Assembly (NCBI GenBank): GCA_018056145.1
Contig: JAGPGE010000178.1
Span: 1-9,422, forward strand
Reading direction: 5' to 3'
DNA from: Armatimonadota bacterium
Lineage (GTDB): Bacteria; Armatimonadota; Zipacnadia; Zipacnadales; JABUFB01
Length of the DNA stretch: 9,422 nucleotides
Part shown: positions 1 through 7,093 of the stretch, piece by piece
Layout: each line of letters opens with the position of its first letter
Numbering within the stretch: position 1 is the first letter of the stretch
The notes under the pieces: model-generated
Databases searched by the model: none
The model's input: only the letters and a program-made list of their open reading frames with translations
What the model was told of the DNA's origin: nothing
Program-made: the position numbers and the translations under genes

Positions 1-315
1 TCAGACGAGGAAGCCGCCCCGGCGCGCGATGAGTTGGCCGAAGTCTGGCCGGATCTCATCGCCGAAGTGCCCATCGTTGGCCGTCTGATGGCCGCACAGT
101 TCGGCGACAAGGGTGGCGAGATCCGCCACATGGACAGAGATGGCCTAAGGGAGAAGATGCTGCCGGGGCTCAAGCAGTACCGGGATTTCCTGGCGAAAGG
201 CGTCCCCGGAGGCGCCGGCAGCGCTCCCCGCAATGTGGCCACTCGCCCGGGCTGTTTCGGGGGCACGCCAGCTGTCCTCCTGCTGCTCATGCTGGCGCTG
301 CATCTCTGGCGGTAG
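1..315 (+). CDS. C-terminal fragment of an unrecognised protein with a hydrophobic C-terminal tail
   Basis: The reading frame is open from the first base and stops at TAG 313-315, so this is the last 104 codons of a gene that begins outside the window. A TTG at 34 could be mistaken for a start, but the frame is open before it with the same GC-rich third positions and no ribosome binding site precedes it. The first two thirds are charged and soluble-looking (for example EVWPDLIAEVPIVGRL). Then comes a Gly/Ala/Pro-rich linker, a cysteine in RPGCFGG, a run of about 12 hydrophobic residues (LLLLMLAL core) and a final Arg. That order resembles C-terminal membrane-anchoring or sorting tails. I do not recognise the family, and the hydrophobic tail could be a plain membrane anchor. 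It is co-directional with the downstream operon but 155 bp away. Confidence 0.6.
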   Translation, partial: SDEEAAPARDELAEVWPDLIAEVPIVGRLMAAQFGDKGGEIRHMDRDGLREKMLPGLKQYRDFLAKGVPGGAGSAPRNVATRPGCFGGTPAVLLLLMLALHLWR

Positions 316-456
316 CCTGTCGTCACAGCGGAACCGACAAGCGATCAGGTGCGGGGTGCTCGCGCCGTCCAGCGAGTCGAGCCCATTATGGAAGCTGACG
401 CCCGATCGAAGGCAGCACTCGAGAACGGCGCGCGTCCCGGGGTCATTCTACGCCCT

Positions 457-462
457 ACGAGG
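457..462 (+). promoter_or_regulatory. Ribosome binding site supporting the TTG start at 471
   Basis: ACGAGG lies 8 bases before the TTG at 471. It is the only good Shine-Dalgarno-like match near the start of this reading frame. The protein begins at TTG with LPTIAIGNHQVTRLTIGGNP, which looks like a natural first beta strand of a TIM barrel. No promoter hexamers of convincing quality were found between 316 and 456. Confidence 0.5.
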
Positions 463-470
463 TTACTGTC

Positions 471-1247
471 TTGCTCCCAACCATCGCCATTGGCAACCAC
501 CAGGTCACCCGTCTCACCATCGGCGGCAATCCTTTCAGCGGGTTCTCGCACCAGACCCCGGAGCGCGACGCCGCCATGCTCGACTACTACACCACCGAGC
601 GGATCAAACAAGTACTCTTCGAGTGCCAAGAGGCGGGCATCAACACCTGCTGCCTGCGCACCGATGCCCACATCTGGCGCATGCTTCGGGAGTTCCGCAA
701 TGAAGGCGGAGCGCTGCAATGGATCGCCCAGATGGGCGTGGGAGCGGACGGCTTCGAAGCCAACGTCCTGGCCGCCGCGGACCACGGCGCGATAGCGTAC
801 TACATTCACGGCGCGGTGACCGATGAGTGCTACAAGACCGGCGACTATGGGCCCATTGCGCGGATGATCGACTTCATCCACGAACAGGGGCTGCTTGCGG
901 GGCTCGCGGGGCATGTTGCGGAAAGCCACGTCGCGATCTTCGAGGCGGGCATCCCGGCGGATTTCCACGTAGTCTGTTTCTACAACTGCGGGAGCCTGCA
1001 TGCCGGTGGGGGAGAGCGCTTCGACCCAGCCGACCCGCCGCTCGCCATTGATGCGATCCGCCGGATTGACAAGCCGTGCATCGCCTACAAGATCCTGGGC
1101 GCCGGCCGCGTGGATGCCGAAGCCGCCTTCCGATTTGCATACCAGAATATCAAGCCTACGGACGCTGCGAACGTGGGCATGTTCACCGGCGACAACCCGG
1201 AAATGGTCCGGCAGAACGTGGAATTCGTCCGCCGGTTCGGCGGGTGA
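471..1247 (+). CDS. Aldo/keto-reductase-like TIM-barrel protein
   Basis: The product is a 258-residue cytoplasmic protein with no signal peptide or membrane segment. The N-terminus (residues 11-25, around LTIGGNPFSGF) resembles the first strand and loop of aldo/keto reductases. The segment near residues 232-254 (ANVGMFTGDNPEMVRQNVEF) resembles their C-terminal strand-loop-helix, where NADP phosphate is bound in true members. Regular beta-alpha alternation lies between (for example GAIAYYIHG 106-114, PADFHVVCFYNCG 162-174, KPCIAYKILGAG 201-212). I cannot place the full Asp-Tyr-Lys-His catalytic tetrad, so reductase activity is not assured. It may be a fold relative with another role. The start is TTG with ACGAGG 8 bases upstream. 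It is the first gene of the six-gene block, and its stop is 4 bases before the next ATG, so the two are probably translated together. A fallback name is conserved TIM-barrel protein of unknown substrate. Confidence 0.75.
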   Translation: MLPTIAIGNHQVTRLTIGGNPFSGFSHQTPERDAAMLDYYTTERIKQVLFECQEAGINTCCLRTDAHIWRMLREFRNEGGALQWIAQMGVGADGFEANVLAAADHGAIAYYIHGAVTDECYKTGDYGPIARMIDFIHEQGLLAGLAGHVAESHVAIFEAGIPADFHVVCFYNCGSLHAGGGERFDPADPPLAIDAIRRIDKPCIAYKILGAGRVDAEAAFRFAYQNIKPTDAANVGMFTGDNPEMVRQNVEFVRRFGG

Positions 1248-1251
1248 CGCC

Positions 1252-2469
1252 ATGCCGACCTGCCCAGTCCTGACCGGGTTGGCTCGCGAGTTGTGGGACG
1301 AATACCACTCCGGCGAGCAGCAGCGCCGCCGGGCCCTGTGGACCGCGCATTTCGCAGGCCAGACCTCCGAGATTCCTGTAAGCTGCGCCATGTTTCAGGG
1401 ATGGCAGGACCTCGTGTGGCAGCAGATCCTGCCGGAAGAGACCTTCCACTATAGGTCCGGCCTGGCGCGCATCGTCGAGATGCATTTGCGCCACACCCTC
1501 TGGCGCGCGCGGAGCATCCCCGACGACACGCCTATCCAGCCCTCCCTGCGGCTGTCGGTCTTGCCTGACATGGCGCCCGATGAACTGTGGGGCGTACCTC
1601 TCGCCTTCCACTCAACCGGCATGGCCGGCGGAGCGTACAAGCCAGTCCCGCCGCTGGATGACCCAGATGACCTCGCGAAGCTGCGAGCCCCGGAGTTCAG
1701 GCATGACCCGGAGCGCATGGCGCGGCAGGCCGAAGAGCTTGATGCGCTGGTGGGCGACCTCGTACCCGTAAGCTGGCACTGCGACGCCCTGCACAACGGG
1801 CCCTTCGAGTGGGCGGTGCGCCTGCGGGGCATGGACAATCTGCTCTTCGACTGCTACGACCGCCCAGAATGGCTCAAACAGCTCATGGACTTCCTCAGCC
1901 GGGCAATGGTGAAGTACCACCGGGCGCGTGAAGCCGCCGGCTTTGTGGACGCCGCCGAGCCCAGCCTGCACAGTCCAGGGGACACGGTGACGCCGGGTCT
2001 GGAGAAGCGCCTCGCGGGAGCGTGGGGGTATCTGCACGCCCAATCCGCGGCCTCGTATGGTCCGGATACATACGCCGAGTTTGTCCACCCGTACAACATC
2101 CCCATTGCCGAGCTGTGGGGGAAGGTGTACTACCATGGGTGCGAAGACCTGACCGCGAAAGCCGCCACAATCCGCGGCCTGCCCAACCTGCGCGAGTTCC
2201 ACGTCTCGCCCTGGTCGCATGTGGCGCCGATTGCCGAGTGCCTGCCGGAGCATGTGGTCCTGGAAGTGCATTCTCACCCCACCAATGTGCTCCTCCTGTG
2301 GGGCGAGGACGAGATGCGCCAGGAACTGCGGGTACTCGCATCAGGCGCCGGAAACCACCTGTTCAACCTAAAGCTGTGCGACATCCAGACGATCAACGCC
2401 GACGCGGGCCGGGCGCTCATCAGCTGGTCGCGTGTTGCGAGGGAAGTGGCAACATGGGCCCGAAGCTGA
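1252..2469 (+). CDS. Uroporphyrinogen decarboxylase (UroD)-superfamily protein, possible methyltransferase
   Basis: The product has 405 residues. The frame is open further upstream to 1000, but ATG 1252 is chosen because it follows the previous stop by 4 bases and excludes sequence that only mirrors the upstream gene. There is no strong ribosome binding site (only a GGGTGA-like stretch over the upstream stop), which suggests translational coupling. UroD-superfamily features are the mid-protein segment around DNLLFDCYDRPEWLKQLMDF (195-214), the strand VYYHGCEDLT (292-301) and the C-terminal FNLKLCDIQTINAD (371-384). The arginine-rich N-terminal signature of haem-pathway UroD is absent, so a haem role is unlikely. 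His295-x-Cys297 and the later Cys376 resemble the zinc-binding H-x-C...C pattern of MtaA/MtbA-type corrinoid methyltransferases, a family known to share this fold. That is suggestive, since Cys330 is an alternative ligand. Its place in a sugar operon suggests methyl transfer or another one-carbon step, which is inferred. Confidence 0.75.
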   Translation: MPTCPVLTGLARELWDEYHSGEQQRRRALWTAHFAGQTSEIPVSCAMFQGWQDLVWQQILPEETFHYRSGLARIVEMHLRHTLWRARSIPDDTPIQPSLRLSVLPDMAPDELWGVPLAFHSTGMAGGAYKPVPPLDDPDDLAKLRAPEFRHDPERMARQAEELDALVGDLVPVSWHCDALHNGPFEWAVRLRGMDNLLFDCYDRPEWLKQLMDFLSRAMVKYHRAREAAGFVDAAEPSLHSPGDTVTPGLEKRLAGAWGYLHAQSAASYGPDTYAEFVHPYNIPIAELWGKVYYHGCEDLTAKAATIRGLPNLREFHVSPWSHVAPIAECLPEHVVLEVHSHPTNVLLLWGEDEMRQELRVLASGAGNHLFNLKLCDIQTINADAGRALISWSRVAREVATWARS

Positions 2470-3935
2470 ACCCCGCCTGCCCGGTACTGTTTGCCGTGAC
2501 TCTCGCGCTCTGCCTTCTCGCGTCCGCCTCCGCGCAGGAATCCGTGGAAGTTCAGGTCACTGGCGAGGTCCTCAGTACGGTGCCGCCCGACTTCTTCGGC
2601 CTGCACTACGATGGGCCGGAGCACCACACCTCCAACGGCATCACCGGCGAACTGATGACCATGCCGGGCGCTTACGGATCGCAGGCGGCCAGGAAACTAC
2701 TGCGGGACGTCGGCGTCTCTGTGGTGCGCATCTTCCTGACCGCGGTGGAAATCCGCCCGGATGCCGGCACCTGGAACTGGGATTCCACTGACCGCTCGGT
2801 GGCCCAGGTGATCGAGGCGGGGATGCGGCCCATGCTCTGTCTGCGCCAGGCAGGGCCGGAGTGGATCGGCGGCACGGCAGAGACCGGCTGGTGGAAGACG
2901 GAGACCGGTCGCGCGGCCTGGGATGAGTATGCATCTGAAGTCGCGCGGCGCTACGGAGACCGCTGCAGGTGGTACGAGGTCTTCAATGAGCCGAACATCA
3001 TCCATGCCGAGAAGCCCGACTGTTTCGGGTGGGATGGCATCGCGGAAATGTACCTTGTGGCGGCCCGGGCCATTCGCGCGCAGGACGCCGACGCGATCAT
3101 CGGCGGCGCCGCAACTTGGGCGGCTTGGGAGACCGCGGAGTTCGGCAGACACGTGCTGAAGCGCCCCGACGGCGAGGCGATGCTGGACTTCGTCAGCTAC
3201 CACATCTACACCACGCACAGCCTCGAAGAGTCCAATGAAACGCTGATGTCGCGCACCCCGTGGTTCCGCGAGACTCCCGCATACATCCGCGCCCAACTGG
3301 CGCCGCTCACTGACAAGCGCATACTCGCCATCTGCACCGAGTACAACTCCAACGCGATCTGGAGCAAGGACGGCAAGCCCTTCACCGACAAGCGCTGCAC
3401 CAATGCCTTCGGGGGTATCCTGAGTGCCTCGGTGCTGTGCAACTCGGCGCTGGGTGCGGCGGACATGGTGATGCATTTCGCCACCATCGGCGGCTTTGGG
3501 CTCATCGTCTGGCCGCCGGAATACCAGCCGCAGGCCTGCTACTTCGCCCACGCCCTCCTGCACCAGGTTGCGGGGCTGCGTTCGGGTTCGCAGATGCTGA
3601 AAACGACCTGCTCGCTCCCTCCCGAAACCGCCCAGAGCGCCGTGCGGGGCGAACTCACGGACGCCGCGCTGGAAACCTACGCCGTTCGTGATTCTACCGG
3701 CATACTCTCGGTCATCCTCGTCCACAAGCGCGCGACGCCTGCCCTCCGTGTGAGCCTGAAGGTGCCTGGAGACATCACTGCCGCGAACCTGTACCGCTAC
3801 TCAGCCCGGCGGATTGCTGACAGTCTGTACCCGGTCGAGAGGCTGCTTAGTGCCGCTGGCGCGCTGGCCGTCGATTGCGAGCCCTACAGCATCACCGTGG
3901 TTCGCTTCGGGCTGGGATCGGCGGCGGCGGAATGA
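2454..3935 (+). CDS. Secreted clan GH-A glycoside hydrolase (GH39/GH51-like)
   Basis: The product has 493 residues. ATG 2454 overlaps the previous gene by 16 bases and has GGGAAG 7 bases upstream. The longer open frame to 2022 is only a shadow of the UroD-like gene. Residues 1-28 form a Sec signal peptide: a Lys-containing n-region, a hydrophobic core VLFAVTLALCLLA and a likely cut after ASA, before QES. There is no lipobox. The catalytic TIM barrel spans about residues 40-380, with the clan GH-A acid/base motif FNEPN (Glu179, after RWYEV) and a candidate nucleophile Glu296 in ICTEYNSN. VSYHIYTTH (247-255) fits the strand carrying the substrate-binding His/Tyr. A beta-rich C-terminal domain (about 400-487, ending ITVVRFGL) is typical of GH39, GH51 and relatives. 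The enzyme should act as a retaining glycosidase outside the cytoplasm, probably on a xyloside, arabinoside or related sugar. Neither exact family nor substrate can be fixed from sequence alone. Confidence 0.8.
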   Translation: MGPKLNPACPVLFAVTLALCLLASASAQESVEVQVTGEVLSTVPPDFFGLHYDGPEHHTSNGITGELMTMPGAYGSQAARKLLRDVGVSVVRIFLTAVEIRPDAGTWNWDSTDRSVAQVIEAGMRPMLCLRQAGPEWIGGTAETGWWKTETGRAAWDEYASEVARRYGDRCRWYEVFNEPNIIHAEKPDCFGWDGIAEMYLVAARAIRAQDADAIIGGAATWAAWETAEFGRHVLKRPDGEAMLDFVSYHIYTTHSLEESNETLMSRTPWFRETPAYIRAQLAPLTDKRILAICTEYNSNAIWSKDGKPFTDKRCTNAFGGILSASVLCNSALGAADMVMHFATIGGFGLIVWPPEYQPQACYFAHALLHQVAGLRSGSQMLKTTCSLPPETAQSAVRGELTDAALETYAVRDSTGILSVILVHKRATPALRVSLKVPGDITAANLYRYSARRIADSLYPVERLLSAAGALAVDCEPYSITVVRFGLGSAAAE

Positions 3936-4837
3936 GGGGGATGTCGCCGCGAGCCCTGGGCCTGACACTCGGTCTTCTCGCAAGCCTCCTGTGGGGGACG
4001 GTATTCGCTGCGGGGCGCTACCTGGTGGATGTGCGCGGTATTGACCCGATGTTCGTCGCTGCCCTGCGGTTCAACCTCGGCTGGATCGCGGCGATTAGCT
4101 ATCTCATGCTCAGCGGGCGTAGCCGAGACCTGAAACGCGCGGCAGCGGAATGGCCCCGGATCGCGGGGCTGGGCGCGTTGGGCATCTTCTGCATGGGGTC
4201 CGGGGTGTTCCTGGCGGTCCAATTCACGTCCTCTATCAATGCCGGGATCATCGTGAATGCGAACCCGGTTTTCATCGCCCTGTTCGCTCCGCTCATCGGC
4301 GAGCGCGTGCCGCTGCTGCGAACCGCCGGGCTCCTGGTGGGATTGGCCGGGTGCGTTCTCGTGAGCCTGGGCGACCTCGCGGGAACTCCGGGCGGCAGCA
4401 ATGACCTGCTGGGGTGCGCCTTCGCGACCCTGTCGGCGTGCAGTTGGGCAGCCTACACGGTGGTTGGGAAGGGAATCTCGCAACGCCTGGGCGGCCTGGA
4501 GACCGGCGCGCTCGCGTTGTTTTTCGGGGGCCTGCTGTACCTGCCCGTTGTGGCCCTGAAGGGCGCCTGGCAGCCGCTGAACGGGTCAGAACTTGCCGTC
4601 GCAGTATTCCTCGGCGTTGGTCCCAGCGCGTTTTCAATGCTGATCTGGTACAAGGCCCTGGAATACGTGGATGCCAACGTTCTCGGGCCGACCCAGTACT
4701 TCGCGACGCTTGTGGGCACCTTCCTGGGCTGGTCATTGCTCGGGGAGAAGATCGGGCTGGCATTCATGCTGGGCGGCGCGGCGATCATTCTTGGATTGTG
4801 GCTGGCCACCCGGCCGGCGCGCAGTGAGGTGACCTGA
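3932..4837 (+). CDS. EamA/DMT-superfamily transporter
   Basis: The product is a 301-residue integral membrane protein of about ten hydrophobic helices arranged as two EamA repeats, the standard size and layout. Repeat 1 ends with NPVFIALFAPLIGERVPLLR (111-130) followed by GLLVGLAGCVLVSLGD. Repeat 2 ends with QYFATLVGTFLGWSLLGEKI (255-274) followed by MLGGAAIILGLWLATR. The loop-Glu-Arg/Lys patterns (GERVP and GEKIG) are characteristic. Start ATG 3932 overlaps the preceding stop as ATGA, typical of coupled translation. ATG 3941 is an alternative, but the purine-rich tract before it directly abuts the codon. Family members carry diverse small metabolites, often as exporters. The operon position suggests the cargo is a sugar, sugar derivative or pathway by-product, and the direction of transport is not visible. 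Confidence 0.9.
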   Translation: MRGMSPRALGLTLGLLASLLWGTVFAAGRYLVDVRGIDPMFVAALRFNLGWIAAISYLMLSGRSRDLKRAAAEWPRIAGLGALGIFCMGSGVFLAVQFTSSINAGIIVNANPVFIALFAPLIGERVPLLRTAGLLVGLAGCVLVSLGDLAGTPGGSNDLLGCAFATLSACSWAAYTVVGKGISQRLGGLETGALALFFGGLLYLPVVALKGAWQPLNGSELAVAVFLGVGPSAFSMLIWYKALEYVDANVLGPTQYFATLVGTFLGWSLLGEKIGLAFMLGGAAIILGLWLATRPARSEVT

Positions 4838-4841
4838 CGGA

Positions 4842-6185
4842 ATGGCCGCACGCATAGGTTTCATCAATATCGGGCACCCGGATTACCCGAACGAGGTAGG
4901 GGAGAGGTTCGCGGCCCGGGCGATGGATGCCCTGCGGGATCGTGGCATCCTGCCCATTTCTGACGGGATCGCCCATACCGACCCGGGTTCCGCCGCGTCC
5001 CGTGGGCTCGAGATGGCCGGCGAGCGCCTGGACGGGGTGATCGTCTGGCTGGGCACCTGGGTTGAAGCGTCCACCGCGGTCGCCGCGATCCGCGAGATCG
5101 AGCACCTGCCGCTCGCTGTCTGGACATTCGGCATGCACGAGGAGAATGGCCGACGCGAGTCGACGGGCTCGTTCGTGGCCGGTTGTGTGATGAAGGGCGC
5201 CCTGGACCGCATGGGCTACCGGTTCACCAACATCATCGGCTTCCCGGATGATCCAAAGGCATACGCCCGCGCCGTGGATTTCTCGCTGGCCGCCCATGCC
5301 CTCCAGCAACTGAAACGCACCCGCATCGGCCTCGTGGGCTACGCCTCGATGTCCATGTACCCGGGCACCTTCGACCACCTGCTCCTGCGCCGGCATATCG
5401 GGCCGGAGGTCGTTCATTTCGACACCTACACACTGGTGCGACTCGCTGAGCGCCTGGACTTCAGCGACCTGCGCGGGCTCATCGACGATCTCACCGCGGG
5501 AATGCGCATCGAGGTGGACGCGGAGCGGCTCGCGAAGCCTGCGCGGCTGTACGGGGCACTGCGGCGGCTTGCCGACCGCCATGCGCTCCACGCGCTCAAT
5601 GTGAAATGTCAGTACGAGCTGTCCCAGGAGTGGGGCATGACTGCCTGCGTTCCCCTGTCGCGGCTGGCGGATGAGGGGCTGGTGTGTGCATGCGAGGGTG
5701 ATGTGATGCTTAGCGCAACCCAGTGCATGCTCGCGGCCCTCACGGGGGATACCGTGACCTACGGCGACATTCTCGACCTAACCGGAGACACAATGCTTCT
5801 CAGTGCCTGCGGGTTCGCTCCCACGTGCCTCGCCAAGGGCGCGCGGGAAGCGACTCCCGAGTGCCCGGCGGCGGTCATTCGCGAGCTGGACTATCCCGGC
5901 TTCGACGGAGTGATCAGTTCATGTGTACTGGAGCAGGGGTCGGTGACTTTCGCGCGGCTCGTTGAGGGTCGCGGGGACTACCGGCTCGTGTACGGCACCG
6001 GCACTGGCGTCGAAACCGACCTGCGCCAGGGTCGCTTCCCGGCGCTCAACGTGCGCCTGGACGGTGACCCGCAGCGGCTCCTCGACACCATCGCCAGCCA
6101 GCATTTCGCGCTTTGCTACGGCGACGTCTCCTCCCGGCTCGAAGAGCTGTGCGGAATGCTCGGGATTGCGTCCGAACGCGTGTAA
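4842..6185 (+). CDS. L-fucose/L-arabinose isomerase-like protein (short form)
   Basis: The product has 447 residues, is cytoplasmic, and is markedly shorter than FucI (about 590) or AraA (about 500). The N-terminal Rossmann-like region begins IGFINIGHPDYP. A second domain has RIGLVGYASMSMYPG (161-175), the usual strand-loop after the first domain. The catalytic region contains SQEWGM (261-266), CVPLSRLADEG (269-279) and CACEGDV (282-288). Near the C-terminus, ASQHFALCYGD (418-428) matches the family's late histidine motif. Glu263 and Asp287 are 24 residues apart, the same spacing as the Mn-binding Glu337 and Asp361 of E. coli FucI, and His421 would be the counterpart of His528. This assignment is made by eye. 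The expected reaction is aldose-ketose isomerisation of a deoxy- or pentose sugar. ATG 4842 follows the transporter stop by 4 bases, with GAGGTGA about 9 bases upstream. Confidence 0.8.
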   Translation: MAARIGFINIGHPDYPNEVGERFAARAMDALRDRGILPISDGIAHTDPGSAASRGLEMAGERLDGVIVWLGTWVEASTAVAAIREIEHLPLAVWTFGMHEENGRRESTGSFVAGCVMKGALDRMGYRFTNIIGFPDDPKAYARAVDFSLAAHALQQLKRTRIGLVGYASMSMYPGTFDHLLLRRHIGPEVVHFDTYTLVRLAERLDFSDLRGLIDDLTAGMRIEVDAERLAKPARLYGALRRLADRHALHALNVKCQYELSQEWGMTACVPLSRLADEGLVCACEGDVMLSATQCMLAALTGDTVTYGDILDLTGDTMLLSACGFAPTCLAKGAREATPECPAAVIRELDYPGFDGVISSCVLEQGSVTFARLVEGRGDYRLVYGTGTGVETDLRQGRFPALNVRLDGDPQRLLDTIASQHFALCYGDVSSRLEELCGMLGIASERV

Positions 6186-6218
6186 CTACGCCGGCGAATT
6201 GCTTCTGGAGGCCTCACA

Positions 6219-7004
6219 ATGCCTGAACTCGCGCGACTGACAAGCCCTCAGATCGGCGAACTTGCCGCCGCCAATGCCCTGTGCCTGTTGCCAATCGGGC
6301 AGGTCGAAGAGCACGGGCAGCATCTGGCCACGGGCGCGGACACCTTCATCGCCGAACGCACGGTGCATGGCGCCGAAAAGCTCCTGCACCCGGACCCGCC
6401 GACTCTCACGCTCCCCGCTATCTGGACGGGCTACTCAGGTCGAGAACTTGCCCACTGGCCCGGGACGATCCGGGTGCGCACTCGCGTGGTGGCGGACCTG
6501 GTCTTTGACGTGATCAAGTCCCTCACCGATATGGGGTTTGCGAAGATCATCCTCGTCAACGGCCACGGGCATCATCCGGGCATTCTCGAGATGGTTGCCC
6601 GGGAGGTGGCCGACGAGACCGGAGTGTACATCGCGGTGGTGCAGGTCGCGTCACTCGCCGCGAATGCGGTTCGGGAGCACCGCCAGTCCGCGCCGGGCGG
6701 CTGCATTCATGGCGGTGAGTTCGAGACTTCGCTGCTCCTGCACTTCGGCGAGCCGGTGGACATGGAACGTCTGACTGACCAGGACATCTTCCGCTTCGAA
6801 TCCGAGTTCTTCCCGAAGGATGGCTTCTCCGGAAGCAAGGCAGCGTTCTGGTCGACCTGGGGCATTCAAAGGAGCGAGACGGGGATCTACGGCGACCCGA
6901 CCTGCGCCACCGAGGAGTTCGGACGTATTCTCTTCGAATCGATGGTCAGCAACCTCGCGGCCTTCGCGCGAGAATACTGGAAAACCCCCGCCGCCGAGTG
7001 GTGA
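6219..7004 (+). CDS. Creatininase-family amidohydrolase-like protein
   Basis: The product has 261 residues, the normal family length, and is cytoplasmic. The metal-site signature LPIGQVEEHGQHL (24-36) gives Glu30 and His32. Asp41 (in GADT) and His116 (in VNGHGHH, 113-119) complete the ligands and keep the order and spacing of creatininase (Glu34, His36, Asp45, His120). HGGEFETS (164-171) supplies the conserved Glu167 region. The family splits amide or cyclic amide bonds with two Zn or Mn ions, but members act on varied substrates such as creatinine, formamidopyrimidines and the mycofactocin precursor, so the name does not define the reaction. The usual NGHGGN is NGHGHH here, which may alter the second metal site. 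ATG 6219 has a perfect GGAGG 7 bases upstream (6207-6211) and lies 33 bases after the isomerase stop. It is the last gene of the block. Confidence 0.85.
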   Translation: MPELARLTSPQIGELAAANALCLLPIGQVEEHGQHLATGADTFIAERTVHGAEKLLHPDPPTLTLPAIWTGYSGRELAHWPGTIRVRTRVVADLVFDVIKSLTDMGFAKIILVNGHGHHPGILEMVAREVADETGVYIAVVQVASLAANAVREHRQSAPGGCIHGGEFETSLLLHFGEPVDMERLTDQDIFRFESEFFPKDGFSGSKAAFWSTWGIQRSETGIYGDPTCATEEFGRILFESMVSNLAAFAREYWKTPAAEW

Positions 7005-7044
7005 TACACCGGGTGCCACACCATGCCCCGCATCGTGTACTCAC

Positions 7045-7074
7045 CGCGGAGAGCACGGCTCTGGCTTCTCTGCG
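7045..7074. terminator. Possible hairpin between convergent genes
   Basis: In the 89-bp convergent gap, CGCGGAGA (7045-7052) can pair with TCTCTGCG (7067-7074) with one G-U pair and a 14-base loop. An alternative smaller stem is AGAGC-ACG-GCTCT (7050-7062). A shared bidirectional terminator is expected where two genes end face to face. No T-run follows the stem on either strand, so it is not a classical intrinsic terminator, and the call rests on position and pairing only. Confidence 0.3.
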
Positions 7075-7093
7075 AGCAGTTCCACCCACGGAC

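Noticed and set aside
317..339. Small hairpin (TGTCG 318-322 with CGACA 335-339) after the first stop codon, considered as a terminator
   Set aside because: It has only five pairs with a 12-base loop and no T-run, which is within chance for this composition.
345..1391. A 348-residue open frame on the minus strand opposite the aldo/keto-reductase-like gene
   Set aside because: Long antisense frames are common in GC-rich coding DNA. It has no recognisable domain or ribosome binding site, while the plus-strand frame has family-like motifs and operon spacing.
1252..2469. Annotating the UroD-like gene as haem-pathway hemE
   Set aside because: The N-terminal arginine signature of true UroD is not visible and the gene lies in a sugar operon, so the symbol would be misleading.
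2697..3725. A 342-residue open frame on the minus strand opposite the glycoside hydrolase
   Set aside because: It is a shadow frame. The plus strand carries a signal peptide, the NEP motif and a coherent barrel, and the minus product is rich in Arg/Gly/Ala without a domain.
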